From the NCBI RefSeq assembly GCF_025847235.1, contig NZ_JAOZEW010000026.1, positions 17,394 to 81,393 of the forward strand: a DNA stretch of 64,000 bases. Reading direction: 5' to 3'. The translations under genes were made by a program, and so were the position numbers. The stretch's first letter is position 1, and every line of letters starts with the position of its first letter. Positions 42,898-51,840 of this stretch are shown piece after piece. The notes beneath the pieces were generated by a model. It saw only the letters and a program-made list of their open reading frames with translations. It was not told where the DNA came from and ran no database searches. Origin of the DNA: Flavobacterium shii. Lineage in GTDB: Bacteria; Bacteroidota; Bacteroidia; Flavobacteriales; Flavobacteriaceae.

Positions 42898-45327
42898 ATG
42901 ATACTTAACTGGATAAAAATATTTATTTACCATTTAAAACAGAACAAATTGTTTTCGTTTTTAAATGTTTTAGGATTAAGCATAGGAATTGCGGGAGTTA
43001 TTTTTGCAATTTTATATTGGAACAATGAGAACTCTTACGATCAGTGGAATCCGGAAAAAGAGAACGTTTATCAGGTTCTTAATAATTTAGGAGCAACTGG
43101 AGATACTTGGGCTTCGAGTTCTATTCCTTTTGGGAAAACGTGTAAAGCAACAATTCCCGAAATCGAGTCTATTTGCTTTTTTGATGGATGGTACTATAAT
43201 AGTATAATTAAGTATCAAAATCAAAAATGGATGGGTGAGAAAATCTTAGTTGCCGATTATGATTTTTTTGATTCTTTTCCTTTCCCAATCGTTAAAGGTG
43301 CCAAAAAAGATATTTTAAAGGAGAAAAATAGCGTTGCCATTTCTGAAGATGAGGCTAAACGAATTTTTAAAAATGAAGACCCTATCGGTAAAACGCTTGT
43401 GAATGATGATAAATCATATATTATAAAATCTGTTTATAAAATTATAAAGCCATCTTCTATTGAGCCTAATTATGTTTTTGGAGGACTCCTAAAGGATGGG
43501 GATATGGATAGTTGGGGGAATTTCAACTATAGTTTATGTGTGAAGTTAAAAAAAGGGGCTGATGCAGCAAGTGTTTTAAAGAAAATGCAAAATGTAAATT
43601 TTGTAAACAGAACAATGAAATCTGCTAAAGAAAGTGGGCAAACTGTTGAGCAGTATGTTAAGGAAAATGGTGAAACTAAAGTTATTCTGGATCAATTAAA
43701 AACAGCGAGACTACACGGAACAAAATCTACAGCAGGGAGGAATTTTCCTGAGGGCAGAGGGAATCTACAATTATTGTATATTATGGTAGGTTTATCTATA
43801 CTTATCTTGGCTTTGTCGTTGGTAAACTACATTAATTTGGCAACAGCATCGGCAATTAAAAGAGCGAAGGAAGTTGGCGTTCGAAAAATTGTTGGTGCCA
43901 GTAAATCTCAAATTATATTGCAGTTTATATTAGAAACAGCAATAATTGTTGTTTTGGCTATTCTTTTTGCATTAGCAATTGTAGAGTTATCCTTGCCTTT
44001 TTATAATGAATTTTTGGAGAAAAATTTAACTATGAATGGAAGTGAGTTTTACTTGCAAATCATTGTAATTTTTATAATTGTAATAGTTCTTGCCGGAATA
44101 TTTCCTGCAATTTATATTGCCAATTTTGAGACGTTGAAGGTTTTAAAAGGGAATTTTTCACGAAGTAAAAGTGGTATTTGGATACGAAATTCAATGTTGA
44201 TTTTTCAGTTTACTATTGCTGCCTTTTTTATCATTGGTGCATTGATTGTTTATTCTCAGGTAAATTATATGATGAATAAAGACTTAGGTTTTAGTGGAAG
44301 TCAGGTAATTAGGGTTTCTTTTAATTATCAGGATCGTGAGACGAGATTAGAGAAATATTTCACTACCAAACAAGAATTATTGAAAATGAATGGTATTCAG
44401 AATGTTTCAACTTTTGCAGGTTCTTTTGGAGAGGGAACAAATTCCAGTTCTGGATTTACACATAACGGTATTTTTGTACAACCTCGTAATGTAGATACCG
44501 ATTTTGGATTTCTTGAAATGATGAAAATTAAAATAGTTCAAGGACGTGATTTATCACCTAAATATGCATCGGATACGATAGACAATTGGTTGATAAATGA
44601 GGCTTGTGCCAAAGCATTAAACCTTAAAAATCCAATTAACACAATTATCAGTTCTGGTTGGGGTAATGAAAATGGTAATATGAAATTTAAAATTGTTGGA
44701 GTGGTAAAAGATTTTCATATAACAGGACTTCAAAATAAGGTTCCGCCGATGGTTTTTGTTAATATTAAAACCTTGAAATGGAATAATTTTCAGAATATAT
44801 ATGTAAAAGTCGATCCGCAACATCTTTCGGAAATTATGCCAAAACTGGAAGCGTATTGGAAAAAGAATATTAATCCCGATTATCCTTTTAAATATGATTT
44901 TGTTGATAAAGGATTTGCAAAAACGTACAATGAACAAGTAAAACAGCGAAATTTGTTTTTTGTGCTTAATCTTATTGTAATTATAATTGCAATTTTTGGA
45001 TTATTTGCTTTAGCATCATTTTCAATGGAAAGAAGGCTAAGAGAAATTGCTATAAGAAAGACTCTTGGCGCCGAAACAAATGCGTTGCTTAAAAACTTGT
45101 CGAAACAATATATTGTTTTTTGCCTTATAGGTTTTGTGATCGGAATATTTCCTGCCTATATTTTGCTTAACAAGTGGCTCGAGAATTTTGCGTATAGAAT
45201 TGATATTCCTATTTTGCCATTTATTATCGCATTGGTTGTATTACTTTTCTTAACTTTGCTAATTGTTTTGGCAAAAGCATATCAGGTAACGAAGATAGAT
45301 ATTCTTAAATATCTTAAATACGAATAA
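42898..45327 (+). CDS. ABC transporter permease, FtsX/MacB type
   Basis: An 809-aa permease with two tandem MacB_PCD-FtsX units. First unit: signal-anchor-like helix KLFSFLNVLGLSIGIAGVIF, a periplasmic core, then three membrane helices after GRGNLQLLYIMVGLSILILAL, with KRAKEVGVRKIVGASKSQII as the cytoplasmic coupling segment. Second unit: WIRNSMLIFQFTIAAFFIIG at residues 424-443 and, at the end, three helices with RLREIAIRKTLGAETNALL. Eight membrane segments in all, as in lipid/peptide exporters related to LolCE or BceB. A terminator at 45367 ends the operon. Confidence 0.95.
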   Translation: MILNWIKIFIYHLKQNKLFSFLNVLGLSIGIAGVIFAILYWNNENSYDQWNPEKENVYQVLNNLGATGDTWASSSIPFGKTCKATIPEIESICFFDGWYYNSIIKYQNQKWMGEKILVADYDFFDSFPFPIVKGAKKDILKEKNSVAISEDEAKRIFKNEDPIGKTLVNDDKSYIIKSVYKIIKPSSIEPNYVFGGLLKDGDMDSWGNFNYSLCVKLKKGADAASVLKKMQNVNFVNRTMKSAKESGQTVEQYVKENGETKVILDQLKTARLHGTKSTAGRNFPEGRGNLQLLYIMVGLSILILALSLVNYINLATASAIKRAKEVGVRKIVGASKSQIILQFILETAIIVVLAILFALAIVELSLPFYNEFLEKNLTMNGSEFYLQIIVIFIIVIVLAGIFPAIYIANFETLKVLKGNFSRSKSGIWIRNSMLIFQFTIAAFFIIGALIVYSQVNYMMNKDLGFSGSQVIRVSFNYQDRETRLEKYFTTKQELLKMNGIQNVSTFAGSFGEGTNSSSGFTHNGIFVQPRNVDTDFGFLEMMKIKIVQGRDLSPKYASDTIDNWLINEACAKALNLKNPINTIISSGWGNENGNMKFKIVGVVKDFHITGLQNKVPPMVFVNIKTLKWNNFQNIYVKVDPQHLSEIMPKLEAYWKKNINPDYPFKYDFVDKGFAKTYNEQVKQRNLFFVLNLIVIIIAIFGLFALASFSMERRLREIAIRKTLGAETNALLKNLSKQYIVFCLIGFVIGIFPAYILLNKWLENFAYRIDIPILPFIIALVVLLFLTLLIVLAKAYQVTKIDILKYLKYE

Positions 45328-45366
45328 TTAATCTGAGCAATTAATTAGAATTGAGTTTTGGTTCCC

Positions 45367-45401
45367 AGACCCGACAGCATCATTGCTGGTCGGGTCTTTT
45401 T
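45367..45401 (+). terminator. Terminator of the efflux operon
   Basis: AGACCCGACAGC (45367-45378), 6-nt loop, GCTGGTCGGGTCT (45385-45397) with one bulged G, then TTTT. Confidence 0.88.
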
Positions 45402-45414
45402 CTTAATAGAGAAC

Positions 45415-47031
45415 TTATTTCTTTTTTGGCATTTCTATAGCATCAGAATAAAGTAATTTATCTAATTTTTGGTCTCTGTCGTATACATCAGGATAGAAAC
45501 CAATTTCTCCATCTTCGTTCACCCAAGCTGTAAAGTAGCCAATGTAGATTGGAATTTTGTTTTTCAATTTACAAGTGGTTTCTTTTTCACCACTCATTGC
45601 TTGATCTATTTTATCAACTGGCCAATCGGGATCATCTTTTAAAATTGCTAGAGCGAGCGCTTTTGCTTCTTTTACGTTTATACAACCGTGACTAAAAGTG
45701 CGTTTCTCAAAGTCAAAAAAACTTTTGGATGGAGTATCATGTAAATAGATGTCATTGGGATTTGGAAACAGAAATTTAACCAATCCTAGAGAGTTTGTAG
45801 GTCCGGGTTTTTGTCTCACATTACCTCCATTCCATTCCATATTATGTTCTGCTAAATAGTTTTTGTCATCTGCTATTGCAAATTTTAATTCGTTATTAAT
45901 GATGCTCTGCGGGACATACCAGTATGGACTAAATACAATTTTGTCCATATTAGCGCTAAAAATTACTGTTTCGGTCATTCGGGTTCCTACAAAAACATCC
46001 GAGACCAATTCATATTTGCCATTTTTAACATACACCAGTCTAAAAGAAGGTATATTCACCATTACGTATTCATTTGCCTGTGCCAGATTTGCGGGTATCC
46101 ATCGACAGCGTTCCATGTTTAACATTATCGTTTTGATTCTTTTAGCAATAGGCTCGTTCATTTGATTGATGTGCTCTAGAGTCAATGCATAATTTAATTT
46201 AAGACCGTATCTTTTTTTATACTTTAAAACTCCATCCATCATTTCTTGATCATAAACTTGTCTGTTGGAATTTTGTGCTAAATCTCCAACTACAAATAAG
46301 CGTTCTCTGATTTGTTTTATAGCAAGACTACTGTCTAAAGGTCTTATGTCTTTGAAAGTGGCACTATCGATATCTATTTTTTTCCACAAATTATTTTTTT
46401 CGATTGTTCTGTATTTTTTTAAAACCGTTTTAAGTTTGTAATATTGTTCATACAAAAGGCTCTCGTCTTTGTTTAATCGCTCTGGGTCGACCATAAGAGA
46501 ATCTAATATTTTTGTATAGGAAATGCTCTTGGCGGGTAAGAACCAACCTATTTTTTTTAAAGTTGCAGGATCAACACCAGAATAGACATTACTTGCATAA
46601 AACACATACATATTAGATAGTAAAAGTTCTGTGTCTACCTGAGGTAGTTTATTGGATACATTTTCATTAAAAACGTCATTTACCAAATCCATATAAGGCA
46701 TTGTAGCTTTGATGCCCTCATGGTCATTTAATAACTGTACTTTATGATACAATAAGAATCCAAATTCGGTAATGTTTTGATCATCGTACCAAATCGTATT
46801 AAATTCTTTCTTTTTATAAAGATCTAAGACGTCATTTTGGTATTTTTTTAATTTAGGATATTTTTTGTAAAATTGATCAATTGATTCAGGGCCAATAGAG
46901 ACTTTGAATGTAAAAACATTCTCCAATGCAGTCATTTTATCTTTTGGATTGATTTCTTTACATGAAGATTCGAAAGAAAACATCAAAAAACTAACAGCAA
47001 TAATCACAGATGAAAAAGTAAAATTTCGCAT
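45415..47031 (-). CDS. Murein L,D-transpeptidase (YcbB-like)
   Basis: A 538-aa exported peptidoglycan enzyme. N-terminal hydrophobic signal (FTFSSVIIAVSFLMFSFESSC; a Cys-24 lipobox is imperfect). The middle has a scaffold and peptidoglycan-binding-like repeats (DGVLKYKKRYGLKLN). The YkuD domain begins at YVMVNIPSFRLVYVKNGK and carries FVGTRMTETVIFSANMDKIVF and the catalytic block FSHGCINVKEAKAL, with Cys of H-G-C-I-N-V. HDTPSKSFFDFEKR precedes it, matching family members. It forms 3-3 cross-links or attaches lipoproteins. Length matches the YcbB group. Confidence 0.93.
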   Translation of the reverse strand: MRNFTFSSVIIAVSFLMFSFESSCKEINPKDKMTALENVFTFKVSIGPESIDQFYKKYPKLKKYQNDVLDLYKKKEFNTIWYDDQNITEFGFLLYHKVQLLNDHEGIKATMPYMDLVNDVFNENVSNKLPQVDTELLLSNMYVFYASNVYSGVDPATLKKIGWFLPAKSISYTKILDSLMVDPERLNKDESLLYEQYYKLKTVLKKYRTIEKNNLWKKIDIDSATFKDIRPLDSSLAIKQIRERLFVVGDLAQNSNRQVYDQEMMDGVLKYKKRYGLKLNYALTLEHINQMNEPIAKRIKTIMLNMERCRWIPANLAQANEYVMVNIPSFRLVYVKNGKYELVSDVFVGTRMTETVIFSANMDKIVFSPYWYVPQSIINNELKFAIADDKNYLAEHNMEWNGGNVRQKPGPTNSLGLVKFLFPNPNDIYLHDTPSKSFFDFEKRTFSHGCINVKEAKALALAILKDDPDWPVDKIDQAMSGEKETTCKLKNKIPIYIGYFTAWVNEDGEIGFYPDVYDRDQKLDKLLYSDAIEMPKKK

Positions 47032-47456
47032 ATTTTTAGATTTACATTTAGAAATAAAATTCTATTCAAAAACACACAAAAAGACTTGTAATTTACTTAA
47101 AAATAGATTTTTAAGGTCTTTTTGAAGAGATAGGAAGTATAAGTTTTAGGTACTCAAATTTAGTTAATATTATTGAGAGTTCTGACGTTTTATTCTAAAA
47201 ATGCATTTTAAAACTCATGCATTTTGATCAAATAGGTGTTTTTGTGTACTAAGTCTTGAGTAAAATACGCTCTGTTTTTTTATATTAAAAAAGCAAACAC
47301 AAACAATTAGAATCATTTTGAGTAATCTCAATATCAATAAATACAATTTAAAAGAGTTTGAATCCGAACTTAATCTGTTATCTTTGTAATCTAAAATCGG
47401 TTTAAATTAATATAGTTTTTGAAACGATTATTGTCAATAGAAAATAGAGAATTAAA
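47032..47456. other. Intergenic region upstream of mrp
   Basis: A 425-nt gap between divergent genes. Apart from the promoter at 47358-47386 it contains AT-rich sequence; no ORF, hairpin terminator or repeat family was recognised. Confidence 0.6.
47358..47386 (+). promoter_or_regulatory. Flavobacterial promoter of mrp
   Basis: TTG (47358-47360), 18 nt, TATCTTTG (47379-47386), a full match to TTG-N17-23-TAnnTTTG. The start codon is 70 nt downstream. Confidence 0.75.
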
Positions 47457-48587
47457 ATGAAATTAGACAGAAAAGAAATTCTTAAGGCTTTAGAAACGAT
47501 TACTATAGCCGGTGAAGGTAAGAATATGGTTGAAAGCGGAGCAGTTACAAACGTCATTACTTTTGGAGATGAGGTTGTGGTTGATTTGGTTTTACATACA
47601 CCAGCGATGCACATAAAAAAACGTGCTGAAGACGATATTAAAAAAACAATCCATGATTTGGTTTCTGCGGAAGCTAAAATTAAAGTAAATATTAAAGTTG
47701 AAACTCCTGAGAAAAACGAAATTAAAGGTCGTGCAATTCCGGGAATTAAAAATATTATTGCTGTTGCCTCTGGAAAAGGAGGAGTTGGGAAATCGACTGT
47801 TACAGCAAATTTAGCCGTTACATTGGCAAAAATGGGGTTTTCAGTAGGAGTTTTAGATGCCGATATTTATGGGCCTTCTATGCCAATTATGTTTGATGTA
47901 GAATCGGCAAAACCAGTTTCTATATTAGTTGATGGTAAATCGAAAATGAAACCAATCGAGAGTTATGAAGTTAAGATTCTTTCTATAGGTTTCTTTACAG
48001 CGCCAAGTCAAGCTGTAATCTGGAGAGGACCAATGGCTTCTAAAGCTTTAAACCAAATGATCTTTGATGCAGATTGGGGAGAATTGGATTTTATGTTAAT
48101 TGATTTGCCTCCGGGAACTGGAGATATTCACCTTTCGATTATGCAATCATTGCCAATTACTGGTGCAGTAGTAGTAAGTACGCCACAAGCAGTAGCTCTT
48201 GCAGATGCTAAAAAAGGAGTTTCGATGTTTATGCAAGACAACATCAATGTGCCTGTTTTAGGTATTATAGAAAATATGGCTTATTTTACACCTGAAGAAT
48301 TACCTGAAAATAAATATTATATTTTTGGGCAAGAAGGTGCTAAGAATTTAGCTGAAGATTTGGGAGTTCCATTTTTAGGAGAAGTGCCAATTGTGCAGTC
48401 TATTCGTGAGGCAGGAGATTATGGCCGTCCAGCAGCTTTGCAAACTGCATCGCCAATCGAAAAAGTTTTTGAAGAAATTACAAGGAATGTAGTTCAGGAG
48501 GTAGTAAGCCGAAATGAAAGTTTACCTGCTACAGAAGCGATAAAAATTACAACAATGGCAGGATGTTCTGCAGTAAAGAAAAATTAG
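47457..48587 (+). CDS. mrp: Mrp/NBP35-family iron-sulfur carrier ATPase
   Basis: A 376-aa protein. Residues 1-90 form a MIP18/DUF59 domain (GAVTNVITFGDEVVVDLVLHTPAM). The P-loop is the deviant Walker A GKGGVGKS at 106-113, with LDADIYGPSMPIMF and IDLPPGTGDIHLS downstream, as in ApbC. The usual C-P-x-C motif after IIENMA is replaced by YFTPEELPENKYYIFG. Loss of this motif is usual in Bacteroidota members, which may use other cluster ligands. It probably loads or carries Fe-S clusters. The NifU-type gene follows after 107 nt, consistent with one pathway. Confidence 0.95.
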   Translation: MKLDRKEILKALETITIAGEGKNMVESGAVTNVITFGDEVVVDLVLHTPAMHIKKRAEDDIKKTIHDLVSAEAKIKVNIKVETPEKNEIKGRAIPGIKNIIAVASGKGGVGKSTVTANLAVTLAKMGFSVGVLDADIYGPSMPIMFDVESAKPVSILVDGKSKMKPIESYEVKILSIGFFTAPSQAVIWRGPMASKALNQMIFDADWGELDFMLIDLPPGTGDIHLSIMQSLPITGAVVVSTPQAVALADAKKGVSMFMQDNINVPVLGIIENMAYFTPEELPENKYYIFGQEGAKNLAEDLGVPFLGEVPIVQSIREAGDYGRPAALQTASPIEKVFEEITRNVVQEVVSRNESLPATEAIKITTMAGCSAVKKN

Positions 48588-48589
48588 AT

Positions 48590-48682
48590 AATTGAGATAA
48601 TTAGATAATTAGATAATGAACTAATCGGAAAGTTTGAAATTTTCTAATTGGCACATTACCTAATTATCGGATTCTCTAATTG
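48590..48682. repeat. AT-rich direct/inverted repeat between mrp and nifU-like
   Basis: GATAATTAGATAATTAG occurs in tandem near 48594-48616, and its inverted form CCTAATTATCGG lies near 48659-48670. Text like this is common between flavobacterial genes. It might form a weak hairpin but has no T-run. Confidence 0.45.
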
Positions 48683-48694
48683 AATATAAAAATT

Positions 48695-48934
48695 ATGACA
48701 ACAGAAGAATTAACAAGCAATGTTTTAAAAGCTCTTGATGAAATCAGACCATTTCTGAACTCTGATGGTGGAGATATAACGTTGGTATCTATAGATGATG
48801 ATAAACACGTAAAAGTTCGTCTAGAAGGAGCGTGTACTAGTTGTAGTGTAAACCAGATGACACTTAAAGCTGGTGTAGAAACTACAATAAAAAAGTTTGC
48901 ACCACAAATAGAAACGGTGGTAAATGTTATGTAG
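48695..48934 (+). CDS. NifU-type (Nfu) Fe-S scaffold protein
   Basis: A 79-aa single NifU C-terminal domain from the ATG at 48695 (MTTEELTSNVLKALDEI). A TTG 15 nt upstream is possible but less likely. ALDEIRPFLNSDGGDITLVS and LEGACTSCSVNQMTLKAG hold the C-x-x-C that binds a [4Fe-4S] or [2Fe-2S] cluster between two subunits. It delivers clusters to apoproteins and belongs with mrp and the downstream ferredoxin. Confidence 0.94.
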   Translation: MTTEELTSNVLKALDEIRPFLNSDGGDITLVSIDDDKHVKVRLEGACTSCSVNQMTLKAGVETTIKKFAPQIETVVNVM

Positions 48935-49249
48935 TAAGTAGGGATTTTAAAATCTCAGAGGTGTTCTTTTTTTTATGATTATTATTGAGTTATCATTAAG
49001 GTTTATTTGACTTTTTTGGTATTTATTTGGCTATTTTGTTTACTTAATAGTGTATCCTCAAAAAAGCGTTTGATTTATTTGAATATTAAAACTATTAACA
49101 AGAAAATAGTGTTAAAATAGTCAAATTGTTAAAAAAATAACGAAATAAAATAGTTTTGACAAAAAAAAGTGTTAAGAATTAAGGTTTTTGTAGCAGCATT
49201 TAATATAAATTTAACTTAAATTTGCGATATAACCTCAAATCTTACATTT
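48935..49249. other. Intergenic region
   Basis: A 315-nt AT-rich gap. TAAATTTG at 49217-49224 is a plausible -7 box for the exported protein gene, but the nearest TTG (49188-49190) is 26 nt away. No ORF or repeat was seen. Confidence 0.5.
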
Positions 49250-49723
49250 ATGAAGAATTATTACAAACTAATTATTTTGTTGTTTTTCGCTTCTGCGACT
49301 TATGGCCAACAAGCATCTGAAAACTTATATGTTGATAAGGCATGGGTAAATGAATATGAAGAATGGTCGGATTTTAAATATGCGGGTCAGATAATTATCT
49401 CTCCAACTACTGAAGACGGTAGTTTACGAATAAGTAATTTTGATTTTTTATATGATTTTTGCGATGGTAAAGCGAAGTTTGCAAATAAGAATAGCTATAC
49501 CACGGCTCAGTTTTCTCATCCCAGAAAAATAAAAAGTACTACAGACAAACAAGGTATTGTAAACTCTACTTATGAAGGGACGCTTATCTTTCAGAATGGT
49601 AATGATTACTATTCAGTTATAGCCGTAGTTACAATACTTGATAAAGGAAGTATTATAGGGGTGAAAATGCATTTAAAAGATAATTTAAAAGAATATGCAT
49701 TTAGTTTTAAACCCGGCATTTAG
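49250..49723 (+). CDS. Hypothetical exported protein
   Basis: A 157-aa protein with signal peptide MKNYYKLIILLFFASATYGQ. Mature sequence is mixed alpha/beta (WVNEYEEWSDFKYAGQIIIS, ISNFDFLYDFCDGKAKFANK) and ends in a strand-rich segment (YYSVIAVVTILDKGSIIGV). No family recognised; it is probably periplasmic. It lies 70 nt before the ferredoxin gene. Confidence 0.7.
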   Translation: MKNYYKLIILLFFASATYGQQASENLYVDKAWVNEYEEWSDFKYAGQIIISPTTEDGSLRISNFDFLYDFCDGKAKFANKNSYTTAQFSHPRKIKSTTDKQGIVNSTYEGTLIFQNGNDYYSVIAVVTILDKGSIIGVKMHLKDNLKEYAFSFKPGI

Positions 49724-49793
49724 TATTGTGTAAAAGATAATGTATTTTTACCATTTCAAAATGCATTAATAATCAAAATTCCGATAATTTAAA

Positions 49794-50111
49794 ATGGATG
49801 TATTAATAAAGATTAAAGATCGAGAAGGAGTTGTACATGAATTACAAGCTCCAACCGATATGGCAATGAATATAATGGAATTGTGTAAAGCTTATGAGCT
49901 TCCTGTAGAAGGAACCTGTGGCGGAATGGCAATGTGTGCTTCTTGTCAGTGTTATGTTTTAAATGATGTCGAACTACCGGAAATGGGTGATGATGAAGAA
50001 GCAATGCTTTCTGAGGCATTTTATGTTAAGTCTAACAGTCGCTTGGGTTGTCAGATTCCTATCACAGAGGGGTTAGAAGGACTAGAACTGGAGTTGGCTC
50101 CGGAATATTAA
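49794..50111 (+). CDS. 2Fe-2S ferredoxin (adrenodoxin type)
   Basis: A 105-aa ferredoxin. Cluster ligands C-x5-C-x2-C in GTCGGMAMCASCQCYV (residues 41-56), with the fourth Cys in RLGCQIPIT near 83. Strands at the N-terminus (VLIKIKDREGVVHELQAP) complete the beta-grasp. The adrenodoxin/isc-fdx-like spacing suggests electron supply to Fe-S assembly or a monooxygenase. Its proximity to mrp and the NifU-type gene favours the former. Terminator at 50115. Confidence 0.92.
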   Translation: MDVLIKIKDREGVVHELQAPTDMAMNIMELCKAYELPVEGTCGGMAMCASCQCYVLNDVELPEMGDDEEAMLSEAFYVKSNSRLGCQIPITEGLEGLELELAPEY

Positions 50112-50114
50112 TAT

Positions 50115-50139
50115 AAAGCGAGAATTTCTCGCTTTTTTT
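50115..50139 (+). terminator. Terminator of the ferredoxin gene
   Basis: AAAGCGAGA (50115-50123), loop ATT, TCTCGCTTT (50127-50135) then T-run. It lies at the convergent stop of the GDSL gene. Confidence 0.88.
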
Positions 50140-50902
50140 AGTTTTGTATGGCAAGTTTTACCTTTGGTAAAATGCGTTCTACGAATAAAGAATAGGCTAA
50201 TTCGGAAGGATGTAGTCCATCTTGAGCAACTAATTTTGTATTCGATAATCCTTGTTGTGTAATATCTGTTATTGAAGTAAAAACTACTTCATTCGTAATG
50301 CAATAATTTTCGGCAAACCTATTATATTGATTTATTTCATTTGAGATTTTTGTACCTTGACCTTGCATTTGCGTTGTTCCAAAAGGAGTGTAAGCATAAT
50401 CTGGAATTGAAAGAACAATTACACTTTTTTTGTTTCCTTTTGCGAGAGTAATCGCTTTGGTTACTAATTCTGGAAATTCTTTTTCATAAATAGAAAAATC
50501 CCTGCCTTGATATTGATTATTCACTCCTATTAATAGTGTAACCAAATCGTAATTAGGATCCGGATTTTGAGTTTTTATTGCCGAAATTAAATTAGAAGTA
50601 GTCCAGCCTGTTGCAGCAATTATTTTTAATGAAAAGCTAGTTTGTGGATAAATAGTTTTCAGACTTGATTTTAATTGTTCGGGATATCGGCAAGTTTCAC
50701 AAACGCTTTGACCTATAGTATAACTGTCGCCTAAAGCCAGATAGTTTATTGTGCTTGGAAGGGGGGTATTTGGGACTTGCGTTGTAGGAGGGATAATCGG
50801 TACTGGAGTAATCACAGTTTGGGAGGTTGCTTCGTCGGAGCTGCAACTTAAAAGGAATATAGATAGGATAACAATAACTATTTGTTTGAAATGTGGTTTC
50901 AT
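50138..50902 (-). CDS. SGNH/GDSL hydrolase lipoprotein
   Basis: A 254-aa esterase-like protein. Lipobox in IFLLSCSSDE (Cys-20); a Pro/Thr-rich linker (TPVPIIPPTTQVPNTPLP) follows. Block I YLALGDSYTIGQSV has the catalytic Ser in G-D-S-Y. Block III LLIGVNNQYQGR has Asn. Block V VAQDGLHPSELAY has the Asp-x-x-His pair. Three Cys (CETCRYP after block I) are an extra feature and could form a disulfide at the surface. Anchored at the inner or outer membrane; substrate unknown, perhaps acylated polysaccharide. Confidence 0.93.
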   Translation of the reverse strand: MKPHFKQIVIVILSIFLLSCSSDEATSQTVITPVPIIPPTTQVPNTPLPSTINYLALGDSYTIGQSVCETCRYPEQLKSSLKTIYPQTSFSLKIIAATGWTTSNLISAIKTQNPDPNYDLVTLLIGVNNQYQGRDFSIYEKEFPELVTKAITLAKGNKKSVIVLSIPDYAYTPFGTTQMQGQGTKISNEINQYNRFAENYCITNEVVFTSITDITQQGLSNTKLVAQDGLHPSELAYSLFVERILPKVKLAIQN

Positions 50903-50969
50903 AATTAAGATAAATTAAGTTTCGTATCATTCTAAACAAATAGTTACGTTAAATAACTTGTTTTGGTTT

Positions 50970-51752
50970 TTATACCATCTCTGCTTTTATGCTTATTTCT
51001 TCTTCAATGGCATCCCACAAACCAATTCTTCTTTCTAGTGCTAGAATAGATATTTCATCAACGTCTGACCATTTTTGTGGGTCATTTTCACATAAATCTG
51101 TTATCATCTTCATTGCCATAGGACCGTGCTCGTCAGCATCTAATTCTATGTGTCTTTCAAAATAATATATTAGTTTGCTTAAATCTGTATCAGGGAAGTT
51201 TGTCTGGAAATTTTTTAATATCGCAGTAAACATACTCGGAATTAGATCTTCTCTACCGAAAGTAAAAGCAGCAGCAATTTCATGGGGTTTTCCTTCTTCG
51301 ATTACTCTAAAAGTAAAATCCAGAAAGGCTTTTATATTCGGATGTAATTGACTTTGTTTTATTGCAACAAAGATGTTTTGTAATGAGTTTACTTCGTGCA
51401 AAAATCCCGTTATATTTTTTGTGTTGGCTCCACAATCTTCCATCGCTTCAAGGTACATTTCATAATGACTTTGGCGACGACCATCAATGCTTAAATCGGT
51501 TTCTTCGGCTAATACAATCTCATTAATTAGATATCTTGTTTCAGGATTTTTACTGGCAAACCAAGGTGTAGTTGTGCAAGTAAGTTTTGATTGTAATGCT
51601 TTTAATAAAGACATAAAATCCCATACGGCATATACATGACTTTCTAAGAAGCAATGTAAGTCATCAATATTCTGAATTTTTTTATATAGGGGATGTTGTA
51701 ATAAAAGATCTTTCTGAGGTTGAATGCTATTGTTTATAGTTTCAATATTCAT
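50970..51752 (-). CDS. DUF3050 family protein
   Basis: A 260-aa protein from the ATG at 51752 (MNIETINNSIQPQKDLLL); the longer frame adds 15 residues with no support. LYKKIQNIDDLHCFLESHVYAVWDFMSLLK (read in parts) and ETRYLINEIVLAEETD are DUF3050 markers, and RHIELDADEHGPMAMKMI near residue 213 holds Glu and His expected for a heme-oxygenase-like/TenA-like diiron helical fold. The reaction is unknown. It lies downstream of the acyl-CoA dehydrogenase but is separated from it by a terminator. Confidence 0.9.
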   Translation of the reverse strand: MNIETINNSIQPQKDLLLQHPLYKKIQNIDDLHCFLESHVYAVWDFMSLLKALQSKLTCTTTPWFASKNPETRYLINEIVLAEETDLSIDGRRQSHYEMYLEAMEDCGANTKNITGFLHEVNSLQNIFVAIKQSQLHPNIKAFLDFTFRVIEEGKPHEIAAAFTFGREDLIPSMFTAILKNFQTNFPDTDLSKLIYYFERHIELDADEHGPMAMKMITDLCENDPQKWSDVDEISILALERRIGLWDAIEEEISIKAEMV

Positions 51753-51778
51753 GGTGGTATTTTTTTTTGCAAATATAA

Positions 51779-51806
51779 AAAAGCTTCTTGGTACCAAGAA
51801 GCTTTT
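51779..51806 (-). terminator. Terminator of the acyl-CoA dehydrogenase gene
   Basis: AAAAGCTTCTTGG (51779-51791), then TACC and AAGAAGCTTTT to 51806, a nearly perfect palindrome. A T-run follows on the minus strand. Confidence 0.88.
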
Positions 51807-51840
51807 AGATTGTTTTTATAAATATTTTAATAGATTGTTT